Part shown: piece by piece, positions 24,896-34,190 of the stretch | Layout of the letters: each line of letters starts with the position of its first letter | How positions within the stretch are numbered: the first letter of the stretch is position 1 | DNA from: Raoultibacter phocaeensis | GTDB lineage: Bacteria > Actinomycetota > Coriobacteriia > Coriobacteriales > Eggerthellaceae | Reading direction: 5' to 3' | Assembly (NCBI RefSeq): GCF_901411515.1 | Contig: NZ_CABDUX010000001.1 | Location: forward strand, 1,798,001 to 1,862,000 | DNA: 64,000 nucleotides | Program-made: the position numbers and the translations under genes | The notes under the pieces: generated by a model | Database searches by the model: none | What the model saw: the letters and a program-made list of their open reading frames with translations, nothing else | Told to the model about the DNA's origin: nothing

Positions 24896-26560
24896 CTACT
24901 TCGCCGCAGCCTGCATTCCGCATGAGCGGCCGAACGTGATCGCCGTTCCGTGCGATGTGGCGACGACGGGGTAAACGGGATACTCGTTGGCATACCGTCC
25001 TCCGGCAACGTTGCCGGCAGCCCACAGGTTCGGCAGGGGGTTGAAGTCGGCATCGATCACACGAAGATTCTCGTCGACCATGACACCGGCGGTCATGAGG
25101 CCGGTGGCGATCAAGCTCGATGCGGCGTAGAACGGTGGGGTCTCGATCGGGTGCATGCGATCGGCCCGTTTTCCGAAATCTTCATCCTTGCCTTTTTTAC
25201 AGAGCTCGTTGTACCGCTCGACGCTCGCCATCGCGGTATCCACGGGGATGCCCATGAAATCGAAGAGCTCTTCTAAGGTGTTGAACCCCGCAAGTGAGGG
25301 CTTCGGCTCTTCGAGTGCCTTATCGAGCGTTGCCTGCTTCGCTTCCATATCCATGGTCGCGGGGTACGGCATGCCGTGGCTGATAGGCTGGTTCTCGATC
25401 ATGTCGCGCCACGATGCATCGAATATCTGATACGCGCATTTTGCAGGCTGCCTCACGATTTGGTTCGTGAACGACTGCCCATCGCAGTCTTCGTTCGCGT
25501 ACCGTTCACCTTTGGCATTGAGACTTAAGGTGGTCGTGTTGCCGATACCCATCATGTCGGCGAACGTATGATCCATGTGGGCATGCGGCGCTGGCTCCAT
25601 CACGCCGCCAGCCCAGATTGCCATCTTGTGGCCGTCGCCGTTCGAAGTCTCGATGGCGATAGGCTGGCCATTGCAATTCCAATAAAACTCAGGGCACAGC
25701 GCTTCGACCATATCGATATTGTGGCCGTAGTCGCCGGTGCAGAGGATGGTGCCCTTTGAGCCTTCGAATTTGACATAGTCGCCTTCGGTGTTTTGCGCGT
25801 AGACGCCGACCACCTCGCCTGCATCGTTTTTCGCGAGCTTGACCGCTTTCGTGCTGAACGCGTATTCGGCCCCCTCGGCTACCGATTTTTCGTACTGCTT
25901 GGTAACTGCAGCTATCCAATCGACGAACTCGATTCCCGTGCAGTACTGCTTGCGCAGCTCGTTTTCGTTATCGTATCCTTCTGGATTCGGCCAAAATTCG
26001 AGGAAGTATGTATCGCTCTCATCGAGGACTTCCGCAAACCAATCGAACGTGCTGCCGCTTTCGGCGGCCCATTTGTTCCACAGTCGCTGGTTGGGCCGGT
26101 TGCCCATGGCGCGGCAGATCTCGTTGACGACTTCCCCCGCATCGTAAACCGCTCCCAGTTCCTGCTGGTAGGTCGAGTTCAACGCACCGAATACCAAACC
26201 GCGTATCGTGGGTGCCTCGCTCTGCTCGACGACGATGACCGATGCGCCTTCTTCGGCGGCAGCACGTGCCGCTGCGATTCCCGCCACGCCTGCTCCGATG
26301 ACGACGACGTCGGTCTGCTTGGTTTCGACGCAGTCGGCATCGCTCACTGAGGGAGCCTCGCCGAGCCAATCTCCTGATTTTTGAGGCTGCTCGGTTGTCG
26401 GTTTTGTTTCTGCTGGGGGGTCGCTTGCTTGCGGCTCTTTCCCTGTCTGATCTGTTTGCGCGCAACCGGCAAGGGCGCTTCCCCCAACGAATGCGGCGGC
26501 CCCCAGCCCCATTGCCTGTAAGAATCGGCGGCGGTCGACCATGGACGCTTTCTCTCCCAT
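24896..26560 (-). CDS. Tat-exported FAD-binding reductase 1 (fumarate-reductase family)
   Basis: A 554-residue flavoprotein. The N-terminus has the Tat motif RRRFLQ, a hydrophobic stretch and a lipobox (LAGC), so the folded enzyme is exported and probably lipid-anchored. The FAD-binding fold is VVVIGAGVAGIAAARAAAEE, and the C-terminal FAD contact region includes AAGNVAGGRYANEYPV. It belongs to the FAD_binding_2/fumarate reductase flavoprotein family, whose Eggerthellaceae members reduce varied double bonds as respiratory acceptors. No heme or FMN-binding domain is present, so electrons must come from a separate cytochrome. Divergent from its LuxR-type regulator. GGAGGG precedes ATG 26560. Confidence 0.88.
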   Translation of the reverse strand: MGEKASMVDRRRFLQAMGLGAAAFVGGSALAGCAQTDQTGKEPQASDPPAETKPTTEQPQKSGDWLGEAPSVSDADCVETKQTDVVVIGAGVAGIAAARAAAEEGASVIVVEQSEAPTIRGLVFGALNSTYQQELGAVYDAGEVVNEICRAMGNRPNQRLWNKWAAESGSTFDWFAEVLDESDTYFLEFWPNPEGYDNENELRKQYCTGIEFVDWIAAVTKQYEKSVAEGAEYAFSTKAVKLAKNDAGEVVGVYAQNTEGDYVKFEGSKGTILCTGDYGHNIDMVEALCPEFYWNCNGQPIAIETSNGDGHKMAIWAGGVMEPAPHAHMDHTFADMMGIGNTTTLSLNAKGERYANEDCDGQSFTNQIVRQPAKCAYQIFDASWRDMIENQPISHGMPYPATMDMEAKQATLDKALEEPKPSLAGFNTLEELFDFMGIPVDTAMASVERYNELCKKGKDEDFGKRADRMHPIETPPFYAASSLIATGLMTAGVMVDENLRVIDADFNPLPNLWAAGNVAGGRYANEYPVYPVVATSHGTAITFGRSCGMQAAAK

Positions 26561-26751
26561 AATGCCCTCCTTAGCATCGTGTTCCTCGGATTCGAGGTCC
26601 TGTAATCTTGAGCCCTGTCTGCTGCGTGCGATAGCCACGGAGTATGTCGATCGGGCGAGGGGTAGACACGTTTTATGTCTATTTGGGGTTGCGGGGCTCG
26701 ATGGGCGAGCTTTTGGTGCGTATAATTGCGGATGGGATAGGGAGGTGTGCA

Positions 26752-28245
26752 GTGTTTGCGTATGTGCGAAGCTTGCAGCCCAGCTGTTTTGGATTCGGGT
26801 TCTTTTGGTCCGTACCTTTGCTGATGATGCTCGGCATTCCCCAAATCGTCTCTCCGAGCGAAGAGTGGCTTGCGTTCACGTGGTCGCAGCAGGTTTTTAC
26901 GCTTGTCTTTCTCGTAGCATGCGTGTTGGCAATGCGTAAAATCGAAGACCGCATACCTGCCGACACTGCATTTTTTGCCGGGTTGATGCTTTCTGCCACT
27001 GCGATGCTCTATCTGCTTGCCTTCTCGTTTGGCTACTTCGCGAACTGGGTGAGCGTGCTGCTGGGCGCGCTTGAGGGACTCGCTTGTGCCGTTTTCTTTC
27101 TCTTGTGGCAGATCGTCTACGCAAGTGAAGGTCAGAACAGATCGGCTATATACCTTCCGCTTTCTTCGCTCATGGTTGTTGTCGTATGCCTGATGCTCCG
27201 TCTTTTGCCGGTTCCTGCGGCTGCGTTTGCTATCGTCGTCGTGTTACCGCTTGCCGCTACGTATACCCTGCGGCGCAGCCTTGCGAGGGTCGATTCTTTT
27301 CCTGCGAGGGATGCCCGCCCGTACGCACGCGTCGTCATCGGCGATATTTGGAAACCGGTCCTGTGCGCTTCGATCGTCTGCTTCGCCTGGGCGCTTTCGA
27401 GCCATATTCCGGCACTGTACGATCATGCTGCAGTAACATCGGCCCTCGTCGGGTTCGGCGCGGCGTCTCTGCTCATTGCCTCGGTCGAGCTGTTCACTTC
27501 GAAAGGGTTTAAGATCCTCGATGTGTACCAGGCTATCTTCCCTATGCTGGGTATTGTGTTGTGCCTTCCGGTTTTCTTCGGAGGTGAATGGGAGAATCTG
27601 CTAACGGGGGCGCTTGCTTTCGGATCGCACCTCGTTAAGCTGCTCATCTTTATTATGGCCGCCACGTATGCTTCGAGAACGCAGTTTTCGCCCGTAGCGA
27701 TATACGGGTTTTGCGTCATTCCTCTGCTCGCTGCGCTCGTCATTGGCGATACGCTCGGGTTCGCTTTGGTCAATGGCGCTCTTGCAACCGATGAGAGGAT
27801 TGTAAGAATCTCGGCGATATGCCTCCTCGCCCTATTCATCGGCGTGGGGCTGGCTTCTTTGGGTCGTCGCTTTAAGGGCTCTGCGGAGCCTGTTGACGAC
27901 ACGCTGGTGATCAATTCTGCGCTGTATGCTGCGTTTGACGAAAACAGGAACTCCCAACGGGTGCGTGCCAAGCAAGAAGTCCTGCCTGATTCGGTGGTGC
28001 AAGCAGAGGAAATCGATGCCCTTGCCGATACGGAACTGGGTCGCGGTCTATCGGCCCGCGAGCTCGAGGTGGTTGCAATGCTTCTGAAGGGCAACAGCGT
28101 CGCTGCCATTTCGAGAAAGCTCTTCATATCGGAGAATACCACGCGTGGGCACACCAAGCGCATCTACCGCAAGCTCGACGTACACAGTCGCCAAGAACTC
28201 ATCGATCTGTTCGAGGGGGAAGATGCCCAAGGTCGGCAGAGGTAA
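26752..28245 (+). CDS. Membrane-bound LuxR-type regulator 1
   Basis: A 497-residue protein with about 12 predicted membrane helices and a cytoplasmic C-terminal LuxR helix-turn-helix (LSARELEVVAMLLKGNSVAA, then ENTTRGHTKRIYRKLDVHSR). This architecture is typical of Eggerthellaceae regulators next to reductase genes and suggests direct sensing of a membrane-permeant or extracellular substrate. I choose GTG 26752 because GGGAGG (26740-26745) is well placed and a TATAAT box at 26721-26726 lies between it and the in-frame ATG at 26644. It is divergent from flavoprotein 1, its likely target. Confidence 0.85.
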   Translation: MFAYVRSLQPSCFGFGFFWSVPLLMMLGIPQIVSPSEEWLAFTWSQQVFTLVFLVACVLAMRKIEDRIPADTAFFAGLMLSATAMLYLLAFSFGYFANWVSVLLGALEGLACAVFFLLWQIVYASEGQNRSAIYLPLSSLMVVVVCLMLRLLPVPAAAFAIVVVLPLAATYTLRRSLARVDSFPARDARPYARVVIGDIWKPVLCASIVCFAWALSSHIPALYDHAAVTSALVGFGAASLLIASVELFTSKGFKILDVYQAIFPMLGIVLCLPVFFGGEWENLLTGALAFGSHLVKLLIFIMAATYASRTQFSPVAIYGFCVIPLLAALVIGDTLGFALVNGALATDERIVRISAICLLALFIGVGLASLGRRFKGSAEPVDDTLVINSALYAAFDENRNSQRVRAKQEVLPDSVVQAEEIDALADTELGRGLSARELEVVAMLLKGNSVAAISRKLFISENTTRGHTKRIYRKLDVHSRQELIDLFEGEDAQGRQR

Positions 28246-28796
28246 AACTATCCGTATAGAGGTGGAATCAGGTAGTTCTGCCGCATTGCGTCGACGGCGC
28301 CGCGGGGGTTCTTCTGGAGGTAGACGATTCCGCTGAACCCCGAGCTCGCGTATTGCGGGAAGGTGTTGCAGGCACCTTCAGTAAAGCGAATCGACGTGAC
28401 AGCCTTCACCAGCCTTCGGACGAAATTAACCGTCCCTACTAACAGATTTTTACGGGTTGTGCACCTTGCGGCGCGAATTGGGGTCGCGATTAAGAGATGG
28501 TAGTTGTATTCGAGTTTCGCGATCTGGAAAAACGCTCTTTATGGAATGCTATCTAGACATGCTGATGCCTTTTTTGCCTCATCTGGTAGACACAAGCCGC
28601 AAATTTCTGCAGCAAGTCGGATGTTTTTCTGCCCGAATACGAATGGTGCGGTCGCTGCCGAGGCAAACATCGCACCGCGTGTGTCGAGCTTCGGTTCCGC
28701 AGACGCATTCTTTTTCTGCGGGATGCCGCAAATCGGCGTTCTGGCAACAATCGGTTGCGAAATGTGTAGTACCCCGCAAAAAAAGTTAACTTTAGC
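28246..28796. other. AT-richer intergenic region with no supported gene
   Basis: About 550 bases with lower GC than the surroundings. It holds the right copy of the 21-bp direct repeat (28349-28369). Short open frames on both strands lack ribosome binding sites and recognisable domains, so I do not call a gene. A perfect palindrome AAAGTTAACTTT lies at 28782-28793, just before the feoA promoter. Confidence 0.45.
28349..28369 (+). repeat. 21-bp direct repeat, right copy
   Basis: Identical to 24864-24884, same orientation, about 100 bases after the LuxR gene ends. Together the copies frame a 3.5-kb flavoprotein/regulator unit. Confidence 0.75.
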
Positions 28797-28848
28797 TTCC
28801 ATTCTGTAAAAGTTTGGTCTATGATACTTTTTGTTACATAGAGCTAAC
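28797..28848 (+). promoter_or_regulatory. feoA promoter with GTTA-N8-TAAC operator
   Basis: Weak -35 TTCCAT (28797-28802), 17 bases, TATGAT (28820-28825). GTTA-N8-TAAC (28833-28848; longer arms TTGTTA/TAACAA) covers the transcription start. The same motif occurs before feoB and at 35781-35796, which points to a shared metal-responsive repressor. Confidence 0.6.
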
Positions 28849-28866
28849 AATGTGAGGTGCAGTGAT

Positions 28867-29151
28867 ATGCAGGAGACCATGGCAGCACAGAGCACGATAT
28901 CCGCAGTACACGAAACGCCCAGTGTCGGCAGGGCTCAGATGCCGTTATCGTTTTTGGGGCGCGGTCGGTCGGCCACCGTCGCAAAAGTGCGCGGCAGGGG
29001 CGATCTTCACCATCATCTCGAGAATCTCGGGTTTGTCGAAGGTGCGGCCGTCACGGTGGTGTCCGAGATGGCTGGGAATCTGATCGTCGAGATCAAGGGT
29101 TCACAGGTTGCCTTGAACAAACAGGTCGCCACGCGCATCATCACGCAGTAA
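28867..29151 (+). CDS. feoA: FeoA-domain protein (first copy)
   Basis: A 94-residue cytoplasmic protein with an SH3-like FeoA domain (MPLSFLGRGRSATVAKVRGR, LENLGFVEGAAVTVVSEMAG, VEIKGSQVALNKQVATRI) after a 30-residue extension. FeoA proteins bind FeoB and are needed for ferrous iron uptake. ATG 28867 follows GAGGTG. First gene of a four-gene Feo operon. Confidence 0.88.
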   Translation: MQETMAAQSTISAVHETPSVGRAQMPLSFLGRGRSATVAKVRGRGDLHHHLENLGFVEGAAVTVVSEMAGNLIVEIKGSQVALNKQVATRIITQ

Positions 29152-29241
29152 CAAGTCGAACGCGGGCGGGTTACTCTCGGCTTTCAGGCGAGTGCTCACC
29201 GTCCAGTTGCAGAGTGTAGGAGCAAAACGGAAGGAAGGAAC

Positions 29242-29481
29242 ATGGCAGAGGCTGTAGGGGCGAAGACCCTGCGCGACGTGAAGATCGGCGAGTCGGCCGT
29301 CGTCCGCAAACTTACGGGCGAAGGCGCGCTGAAGCGCCACATCATGGATATGGGCATCACGAAGGGTACCGATGTGTTCGTACGCAAAGTTGCTCCTCTG
29401 GGTGATCCGATCGAAGTGACCGTGCGCGGTTACGAGCTGTCGCTGAGGAAAAGCGAAGCCGACAGCATTCTCGTCGGTTAG
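29242..29481 (+). CDS. feoA: FeoA-domain protein (second copy)
   Basis: A 79-residue FeoA protein (KTLRDVKIGESAVVRKLTGE, LKRHIMDMGITKGTDVFVRK, GDPIEVTVRGYELSLRKSEA). Two consecutive FeoA genes before feoB are common in anaerobic Gram-positives. GGAAGGAA precedes the ATG. Confidence 0.92.
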   Translation: MAEAVGAKTLRDVKIGESAVVRKLTGEGALKRHIMDMGITKGTDVFVRKVAPLGDPIEVTVRGYELSLRKSEADSILVG

Positions 29482-29585
29482 GGCAGAGTTCTTCTTTGCC
29501 CGCTCGTTAGGATTCGGCGGCATTGCCGCCAGGGGCTTTTCAGGGCCGATGAAGTCGGCATGGGAAGCATTTTTTTGGGATGCGA

Positions 29586-29601
29586 GTTAGCACTGGTTAA
29601 C
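29586..29601. promoter_or_regulatory. GTTA-N8-TAAC site upstream of feoB
   Basis: GTTA (29586-29589), 8 bases, TAAC (29598-29601), in the 184-base gap between the second feoA and feoB. Same motif as at the feoA promoter and before the DtxR-family gene. It implies a second regulated promoter inside the operon. Confidence 0.55.
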
Positions 29602-29665
29602 TTGAAATCGCGGGTCAACCGTGAAGCGACAGGATATGGGTCGCATGAGATAAGAAAGGCTGAAC

Positions 29666-32020
29666 ATGGGAATTCGCATAGCGCTTGCCGGTAATCCGAA
29701 CTGCGGCAAGACGACGATGTTCAACGATCTGACCGGAGCCAACCAATACGTTGGCAACTGGCCGGGCGTGACCGTCGAAAAGAAAGAAGGTAAATACACA
29801 CGCGACAAGGACGTAACGATTACGGACTTGCCGGGTGTCTATTCGCTTTCACCGTATTCTCCCGAAGAGATCGTCACACGCGATTATCTGCTCGATGGCC
29901 GTCCCGATGTGGTGATCAATCTCGTCGATGCAACGAACCTCGAGCGCAACCTGTATCTGACCACGCAGATTCTCGATCTGGGGCTTCCAGTGGTCGTCGC
30001 GCTCAACATGATGGATCTCGTGAAGAAAAATGGCGACAAGATCGATGTCGCGCAGCTTTCCCAAGCGCTCGGGTGCCCCATTGTCGAAACGTCGGCGCTC
30101 AAGGGCTCGGGCATGCAGGAGCTTCTCGATACCGCCATCAAGGCGGGGAAGGGTGGTAGGCCCGCCGCTCCAGAGCTGCGCTACGACGAATCAGTCGAAT
30201 CCGCTCTCGCTGAAATCTCGAAGCTCATCGAAGGCAAGGTTCCCGCCGAAACGCTGCGCTGGTACGCGACGAAGCTGTTCGAGGGCGAAGAGCGGACCAT
30301 CGCGGGCCTGAAGCTTACGGCCTCCGATGTCGCATCGATCGACGCCGTTCGCGAGCGCGTGGAAGAGGCCGAGGACGACGATGCCGAAAGCATCATCACT
30401 TCCGAGCGCTACGATTCCATCGTCGGGCTTGTTTCGTCTGCGGTCAAGGTATCCCGCAAGGGTATGAACACGACCCAGAAGGTCGATCGCATCGTCACGA
30501 ACCGGTGGCTCGGGCTGCCCATCTTCGTTGTGATCATGGCCCTAGTGTACTACCTGGCTATCTCGGTCGGCACAGGCGTCGTCACCGACTGGGCGAACGA
30601 CGGTATATCCGGAGACGGCTGGCTCTACACGGGCGGTGCAGCTTACGAAGAGGCGCTCGGCGATTGGGAGGAACAGGTTGCCGTCGCCGAAGAGGCGGGC
30701 GCAAGCGAAGCGCAGCTCGAGGCCCTCGCCGAAAGCGAGCCCGATCCTGCCGAATTCGGCCTGTTCATTCCTGGATTGACTCCGCTTCTTGCCGACGCTC
30801 TCGCCGCCGTGAACGCCGCGCCGTGGCTGCAGAGCCTTGTGGTCGACGGCATCGTCGCTGGCGTCGGCGCCGTCATCGGCTTCATTCCGCAGATGATCAT
30901 CTTGTTTCTGCTGCTCTCGGTCCTTGAGGCGTGCGGATACATGGCGCGCGTCGCCTTCATCATGGACCGCATCTTCCGCAAGTTCGGCCTGTCGGGAAAG
31001 AGCTTCATACCGATGCTCATCGCTTCAGGCTGCGGCGTGCCCGCTGTGATGGCCACGAAAACCATCGAGAACGAAAAAGACCGCCGCATGACCATCATGA
31101 CCACGACGATGATTCCCTGCGGTGCCAAGATGCCGATTATCGCGCTCGTATTCGGCGCGTTTGCGGGCGGCAACACCGAAACAACCTGGTGGATTGCTCC
31201 GATGTTCTACTTCCTCGGCGTAATCGCGATCATCATCTCGGGTATCATGCTCAAGAAGACCAAGATGTTCGCCGGCGAAGCGAGCCCGTTTGTCATGGAG
31301 CTTCCCCAGTACCATATCCCGGCTGTAAAGACCGTGCTGTTGGCCACGTGGGAGCGCATCAGGAGCTACATCGTCAAAGCCGGTACCATCATTTTCCTGT
31401 CCACCATCGTCATCTGGTTCCTCATGAACTTCGGCATGTACGACGGCCAGTTCGGACTGCTCGATAGCGAGATGGACGGCTATATCCAATACAGTCTCAT
31501 GGCGGGCCTCGGCAACGGTCTCGCATGGATCTTCGCCCCGCTCGGTTTCGGCAACTGGGAATCGACCGTGACCTCGGTCACCGGGCTTGTTGCCAAGGAG
31601 AACGTGGTCGCGACCGTCGGCATCCTTACGAGTCTCGGCGATGTCGGGGAGGCTGACCCCTCGATGTGGTCGGCGTTCGCCCTCATGCTCGGCGGCTCTG
31701 CACCTGCAATCATCGCCTTCTGCGCCTTCAATCTGCTGTGCGCGCCCTGCTTCGCCGCCATCGGCACGATCCGCCGTCAGATGGAAAGCGCCAAGTGGAC
31801 CTGGTTCGCTATCGGCTACATGACGGTGTTCGGGTGGGTCGTCGGCCTGATGGCCTACCAGTTCGGCGGACTCATCACCGGGGAGCTTTCGTTCAACCTG
31901 TGGACGGTTGTCGCTGCAGTGTGCTTGATCGCCATCCTGTTCCAGCTCTTCCGCCCTATGCCGAACTACGATGAGAAGAAGGGCGCGAAGAAGCTCGCAG
32001 CTGAGGGCGGCGCTGCGTAG
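29666..32020 (+). CDS. feoB: Ferrous iron transport protein B
   Basis: A 784-residue Fe2+ transporter. The N-terminal G-domain shows GNPNCGKTT (G1), DLPG (G3) and NMMD (G4); a helical GDI-like region follows to about 270; the C-terminal membrane part has two gate repeats with conserved cysteines (SGCGVPAV and CAPCFAAIG). An unusual acidic, Ala/Glu-rich insertion (about residues 328-365) lies in the first extracytoplasmic loop. Works with the two FeoA proteins. Confidence 0.96.
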   Translation: MGIRIALAGNPNCGKTTMFNDLTGANQYVGNWPGVTVEKKEGKYTRDKDVTITDLPGVYSLSPYSPEEIVTRDYLLDGRPDVVINLVDATNLERNLYLTTQILDLGLPVVVALNMMDLVKKNGDKIDVAQLSQALGCPIVETSALKGSGMQELLDTAIKAGKGGRPAAPELRYDESVESALAEISKLIEGKVPAETLRWYATKLFEGEERTIAGLKLTASDVASIDAVRERVEEAEDDDAESIITSERYDSIVGLVSSAVKVSRKGMNTTQKVDRIVTNRWLGLPIFVVIMALVYYLAISVGTGVVTDWANDGISGDGWLYTGGAAYEEALGDWEEQVAVAEEAGASEAQLEALAESEPDPAEFGLFIPGLTPLLADALAAVNAAPWLQSLVVDGIVAGVGAVIGFIPQMIILFLLLSVLEACGYMARVAFIMDRIFRKFGLSGKSFIPMLIASGCGVPAVMATKTIENEKDRRMTIMTTTMIPCGAKMPIIALVFGAFAGGNTETTWWIAPMFYFLGVIAIIISGIMLKKTKMFAGEASPFVMELPQYHIPAVKTVLLATWERIRSYIVKAGTIIFLSTIVIWFLMNFGMYDGQFGLLDSEMDGYIQYSLMAGLGNGLAWIFAPLGFGNWESTVTSVTGLVAKENVVATVGILTSLGDVGEADPSMWSAFALMLGGSAPAIIAFCAFNLLCAPCFAAIGTIRRQMESAKWTWFAIGYMTVFGWVVGLMAYQFGGLITGELSFNLWTVVAAVCLIAILFQLFRPMPNYDEKKGAKKLAAEGGAA

Positions 32021-32073
32021 GCGTGCTGCTGCTGCGGGCGATTCTCGCTCCGTGAATGCACTGAAAGAACGAT

Positions 32074-32107
32074 TGGTCCGCCTGCATCAGACCCGACGGG
32101 CGGACCA
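32074..32107 (+). other. Hairpin between feoB and the Cys-rich gene
   Basis: TGGTCCGCC (32074-32082) pairs with GGCGGACCA (32099-32107). No T-tract follows. It may stabilise the upstream mRNA or reduce read-through. Confidence 0.45.
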
Positions 32108-32136
32108 GGACTAGAAAACAAGAAAGGGGGCCTGCT

Positions 32137-32340
32137 ATGCAACCGCTGATGCTCAATGCTCCGACGATTATTATCAGCTTGATGATCGTCGCGCTTGCGG
32201 TCCTCGCCGTCCGCCGTATGATGAAGCGCGGACTCTGCGACTGTCACGACGGCGAGTGCCCTTCGGGCGGTTGTTCCGGATGCGGTGCCGTTGACAAGAT
32301 GGTCGCCGATATGGAGCGCGCCGCCAACGCGCAAAAGTGA
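32137..32340 (+). CDS. FeoB-associated Cys-rich membrane protein
   Basis: A 67-residue single-pass membrane protein: N-terminal helix (IIISLMIVALAVLAVRRMM) and a cytoplasmic tail with CDCHDGECPSGGCSGCG, the signature of the small FeoB-associated family. It may accept incoming iron. AAAGGGGG precedes the ATG. Last gene of the Feo operon. Confidence 0.87.
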   Translation: MQPLMLNAPTIIISLMIVALAVLAVRRMMKRGLCDCHDGECPSGGCSGCGAVDKMVADMERAANAQK

Positions 32341-32376
32341 TACCGGGCACGATGGGCCAGGCACGATGAATGCGAA

Positions 32377-32411
32377 GAAGCCGGAGGCTGATACCCCCGG
32401 CTTCTTTCTTT
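32377..32411 (+). terminator. Terminator of the feo operon
   Basis: GAAGCCGG (32377-32384) pairs with CCGGCTTC (32397-32404), followed by TTTCTTTC. It ends the operon in the convergent gap with flavoprotein 2. Confidence 0.75.
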
Positions 32412-32464
32412 CGGCAGGCACCAGACGGCTGATCAGTCGGCACCTGCCAGTTGCGGGAAAACGC

Positions 32465-33985
32465 CTACGCCGCTGGTTCTTCTTTGGCAGCGTTTTGGCC
32501 GGCAATTCGGCCGAGCGTCACGGCGCAGAGCACCGTCGCACCCGCTGCGCAGTTCCATTCGCACACCACGCCCGCAGCGTACAGGCCGGCGATGGGGGCG
32601 GTCAAGCTGCCTTCTTTCGTGGGAGCCATGAGCTTCAGCGCCTGGGCATCGGTGTTCGTCCTGAACCCGCCCATGGTCACCGAAGTGCTCACCGAAATCG
32701 GAGCGGCGTAGAACGGCCCGGTAAGCGGGATCATGAACTCGGCGGGACGTCCGAAGTCATCAGCTTGCCCGGTTTCGCACAGGCTGTTGAACCGATCCAC
32801 CGTGGCCTTCACCTGCGCGCCGTCGAGCCCCACCATCTCGGCGACTTCCTCGACCGTTTCACCGGTTGCCCACTCGATCGGGCGCATGGCGAGCACGGCT
32901 TCGAGTTCGGGGGTAGTGCCGATGAAGGCGACCACCTGCTTGCCCTGCTCGTTTTGCTTGCGTACGATTGCGCGGTGACCGGTGGGGTTCTCGTAGTTGG
33001 TCTCTTCGTTGAAGAACCGCTCGCCGTTGGCATCGAGCCACAGGCCGTGCAAGCGCTCGTAGTAGTTCCAGTTGACGATCGATCCCGACTCGACACCGGC
33101 GAGCGAGCTCATGAGCGGCAGCTCGGCCGCCCTGGCGGTGTAGGCTCCGATAACCATGGCCATCGCGAGGCCGTCGCCCGTAGCCCCGGGATTGGAGCCA
33201 GGCAGAAGATGCGCGCTCTCGGCGTTCAGCTGGGCGAGCATGGAGGGGCTTCCGGCGTAGCTTCCCGTTGCCATGACGACGCCCTTGTTCGCCTTGATCC
33301 GCTTATCTCCCTTTTTCGACGAAGCTGCAACGCCGATGACGCGGCCCTCGTCGTTCGCGATGAGCTTTGTGGCTGCAGTTTCCGTCTCGATGATGGCGCC
33401 GGCCCCTTCCGCGTTCTCTTTCAGGATGCGGATCATTTCGGCACCCTTGCCGTCTACCTGGTGGATCACCGGCAGCTCAGTATAGCCGAAGCGCGGAGCG
33501 ACCTCCTCGACGAACGGCACGCCGATTTCCTGCAGCCAGTCGATCGTCTCGCCGCTCTTATCGGCGAGCAGACGGGCGACCTCGGGGTCTTTCGGGCCGT
33601 ACCACTCGGGATGGCCCATGAACCAGTTGTATACGTCGTCCGCGCTGACGTCGATGCCCTGCGCTTTTGCGAGCTTGGTGCCCCACCCGCCGAGGATGCC
33701 GTCGCACAGCGTCGAATCGCCGCCAATGATGTTGGTCTTTTCGAGCACGATGACGCCTACGCCCGCGCCCGCCGCCTCTACCGCAGCTGCAAGGCCCGCG
33801 CCGCCCGACCCGACAACGATAACGTCGGTTTCCTCGTCCCACGCTTCCTGGTTCGCACCCTGTGTGTCGGAAGCCGCCGGGGCGCTGCTGCATCCGGCAA
33901 GAAACGACGTTGCGGCAACGCCCATGCCTCCCACCAGTGCTGCTCCGACGAAGTTGCGGCGCGTCAGGTTCTTTTCGTTGTGCAT
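32465..33985 (-). CDS. Tat-exported FAD-binding reductase 2 (fumarate-reductase family)
   Basis: A 506-residue exported flavoprotein. The signal has a twin-arginine motif (LTRRNFVG) and lipobox (LAGC). FAD-binding fold VIVVGSGGAGLAAAVEAAGA, then GGDSTLCDGILGGWGT; the C-terminus (GLYAAGVVCEWNCAAGATVL) completes the cofactor site. It differs clearly in sequence from flavoproteins 1 and 3, suggesting another substrate. ATG 33985 follows AAGGGAAT. Its promoter on the minus strand, TTGACA (34060-34055), 18 bases, TATGAT (34036-34031), overlaps an inverted repeat also found at the divergent pseudo-Fic gene. Confidence 0.87.
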   Translation of the reverse strand: MHNEKNLTRRNFVGAALVGGMGVAATSFLAGCSSAPAASDTQGANQEAWDEETDVIVVGSGGAGLAAAVEAAGAGVGVIVLEKTNIIGGDSTLCDGILGGWGTKLAKAQGIDVSADDVYNWFMGHPEWYGPKDPEVARLLADKSGETIDWLQEIGVPFVEEVAPRFGYTELPVIHQVDGKGAEMIRILKENAEGAGAIIETETAATKLIANDEGRVIGVAASSKKGDKRIKANKGVVMATGSYAGSPSMLAQLNAESAHLLPGSNPGATGDGLAMAMVIGAYTARAAELPLMSSLAGVESGSIVNWNYYERLHGLWLDANGERFFNEETNYENPTGHRAIVRKQNEQGKQVVAFIGTTPELEAVLAMRPIEWATGETVEEVAEMVGLDGAQVKATVDRFNSLCETGQADDFGRPAEFMIPLTGPFYAAPISVSTSVTMGGFRTNTDAQALKLMAPTKEGSLTAPIAGLYAAGVVCEWNCAAGATVLCAVTLGRIAGQNAAKEEPAA

Positions 33986-34030
33986 AGGATTCCCTTTCCC
34001 TTTTCCCTCGTGGACGTCTGTCCGAATGCG

Positions 34031-34060
34031 ATCATACGGGGGTGCTCTCATGAGTGTCAA
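34031..34060 (-). promoter_or_regulatory. Promoter of flavoprotein 2
   Basis: On the minus strand: TTGACA (34060-34055), 18-base spacer, TATGAT (34036-34031). The consensus -35 is part of the left arm of the inverted repeat at 34054-34078. Confidence 0.7.
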
Positions 34061-34078
34061 TCTCTAAAAAATTGATAC
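34054..34078. promoter_or_regulatory. Operator candidate at flavoprotein 2
   Basis: GTGTCAAT (34054-34061) and ATTGATAC (34071-34078) match as inverted arms in 7 of 8 positions. The arm sequence is shared with the palindrome at 34200-34218. Confidence 0.5.
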
Positions 34079-34190
34079 TTACGAAATGGAAAGCATTGCG
34101 TTTGATGGCTTTTGAGTGCGATTAAATTACCTGATCAAAAAGCTTTTATGCTGTAGTCTTCATCCCGTGGTCCCCTGAGGTTCAATACGG

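Noticed and set aside
28457-28895. Short open frames on both strands in the 28.2-28.9 kb gap
   Set aside because: No ribosome binding sites, no domains, and they overlap the feoA promoter and each other.
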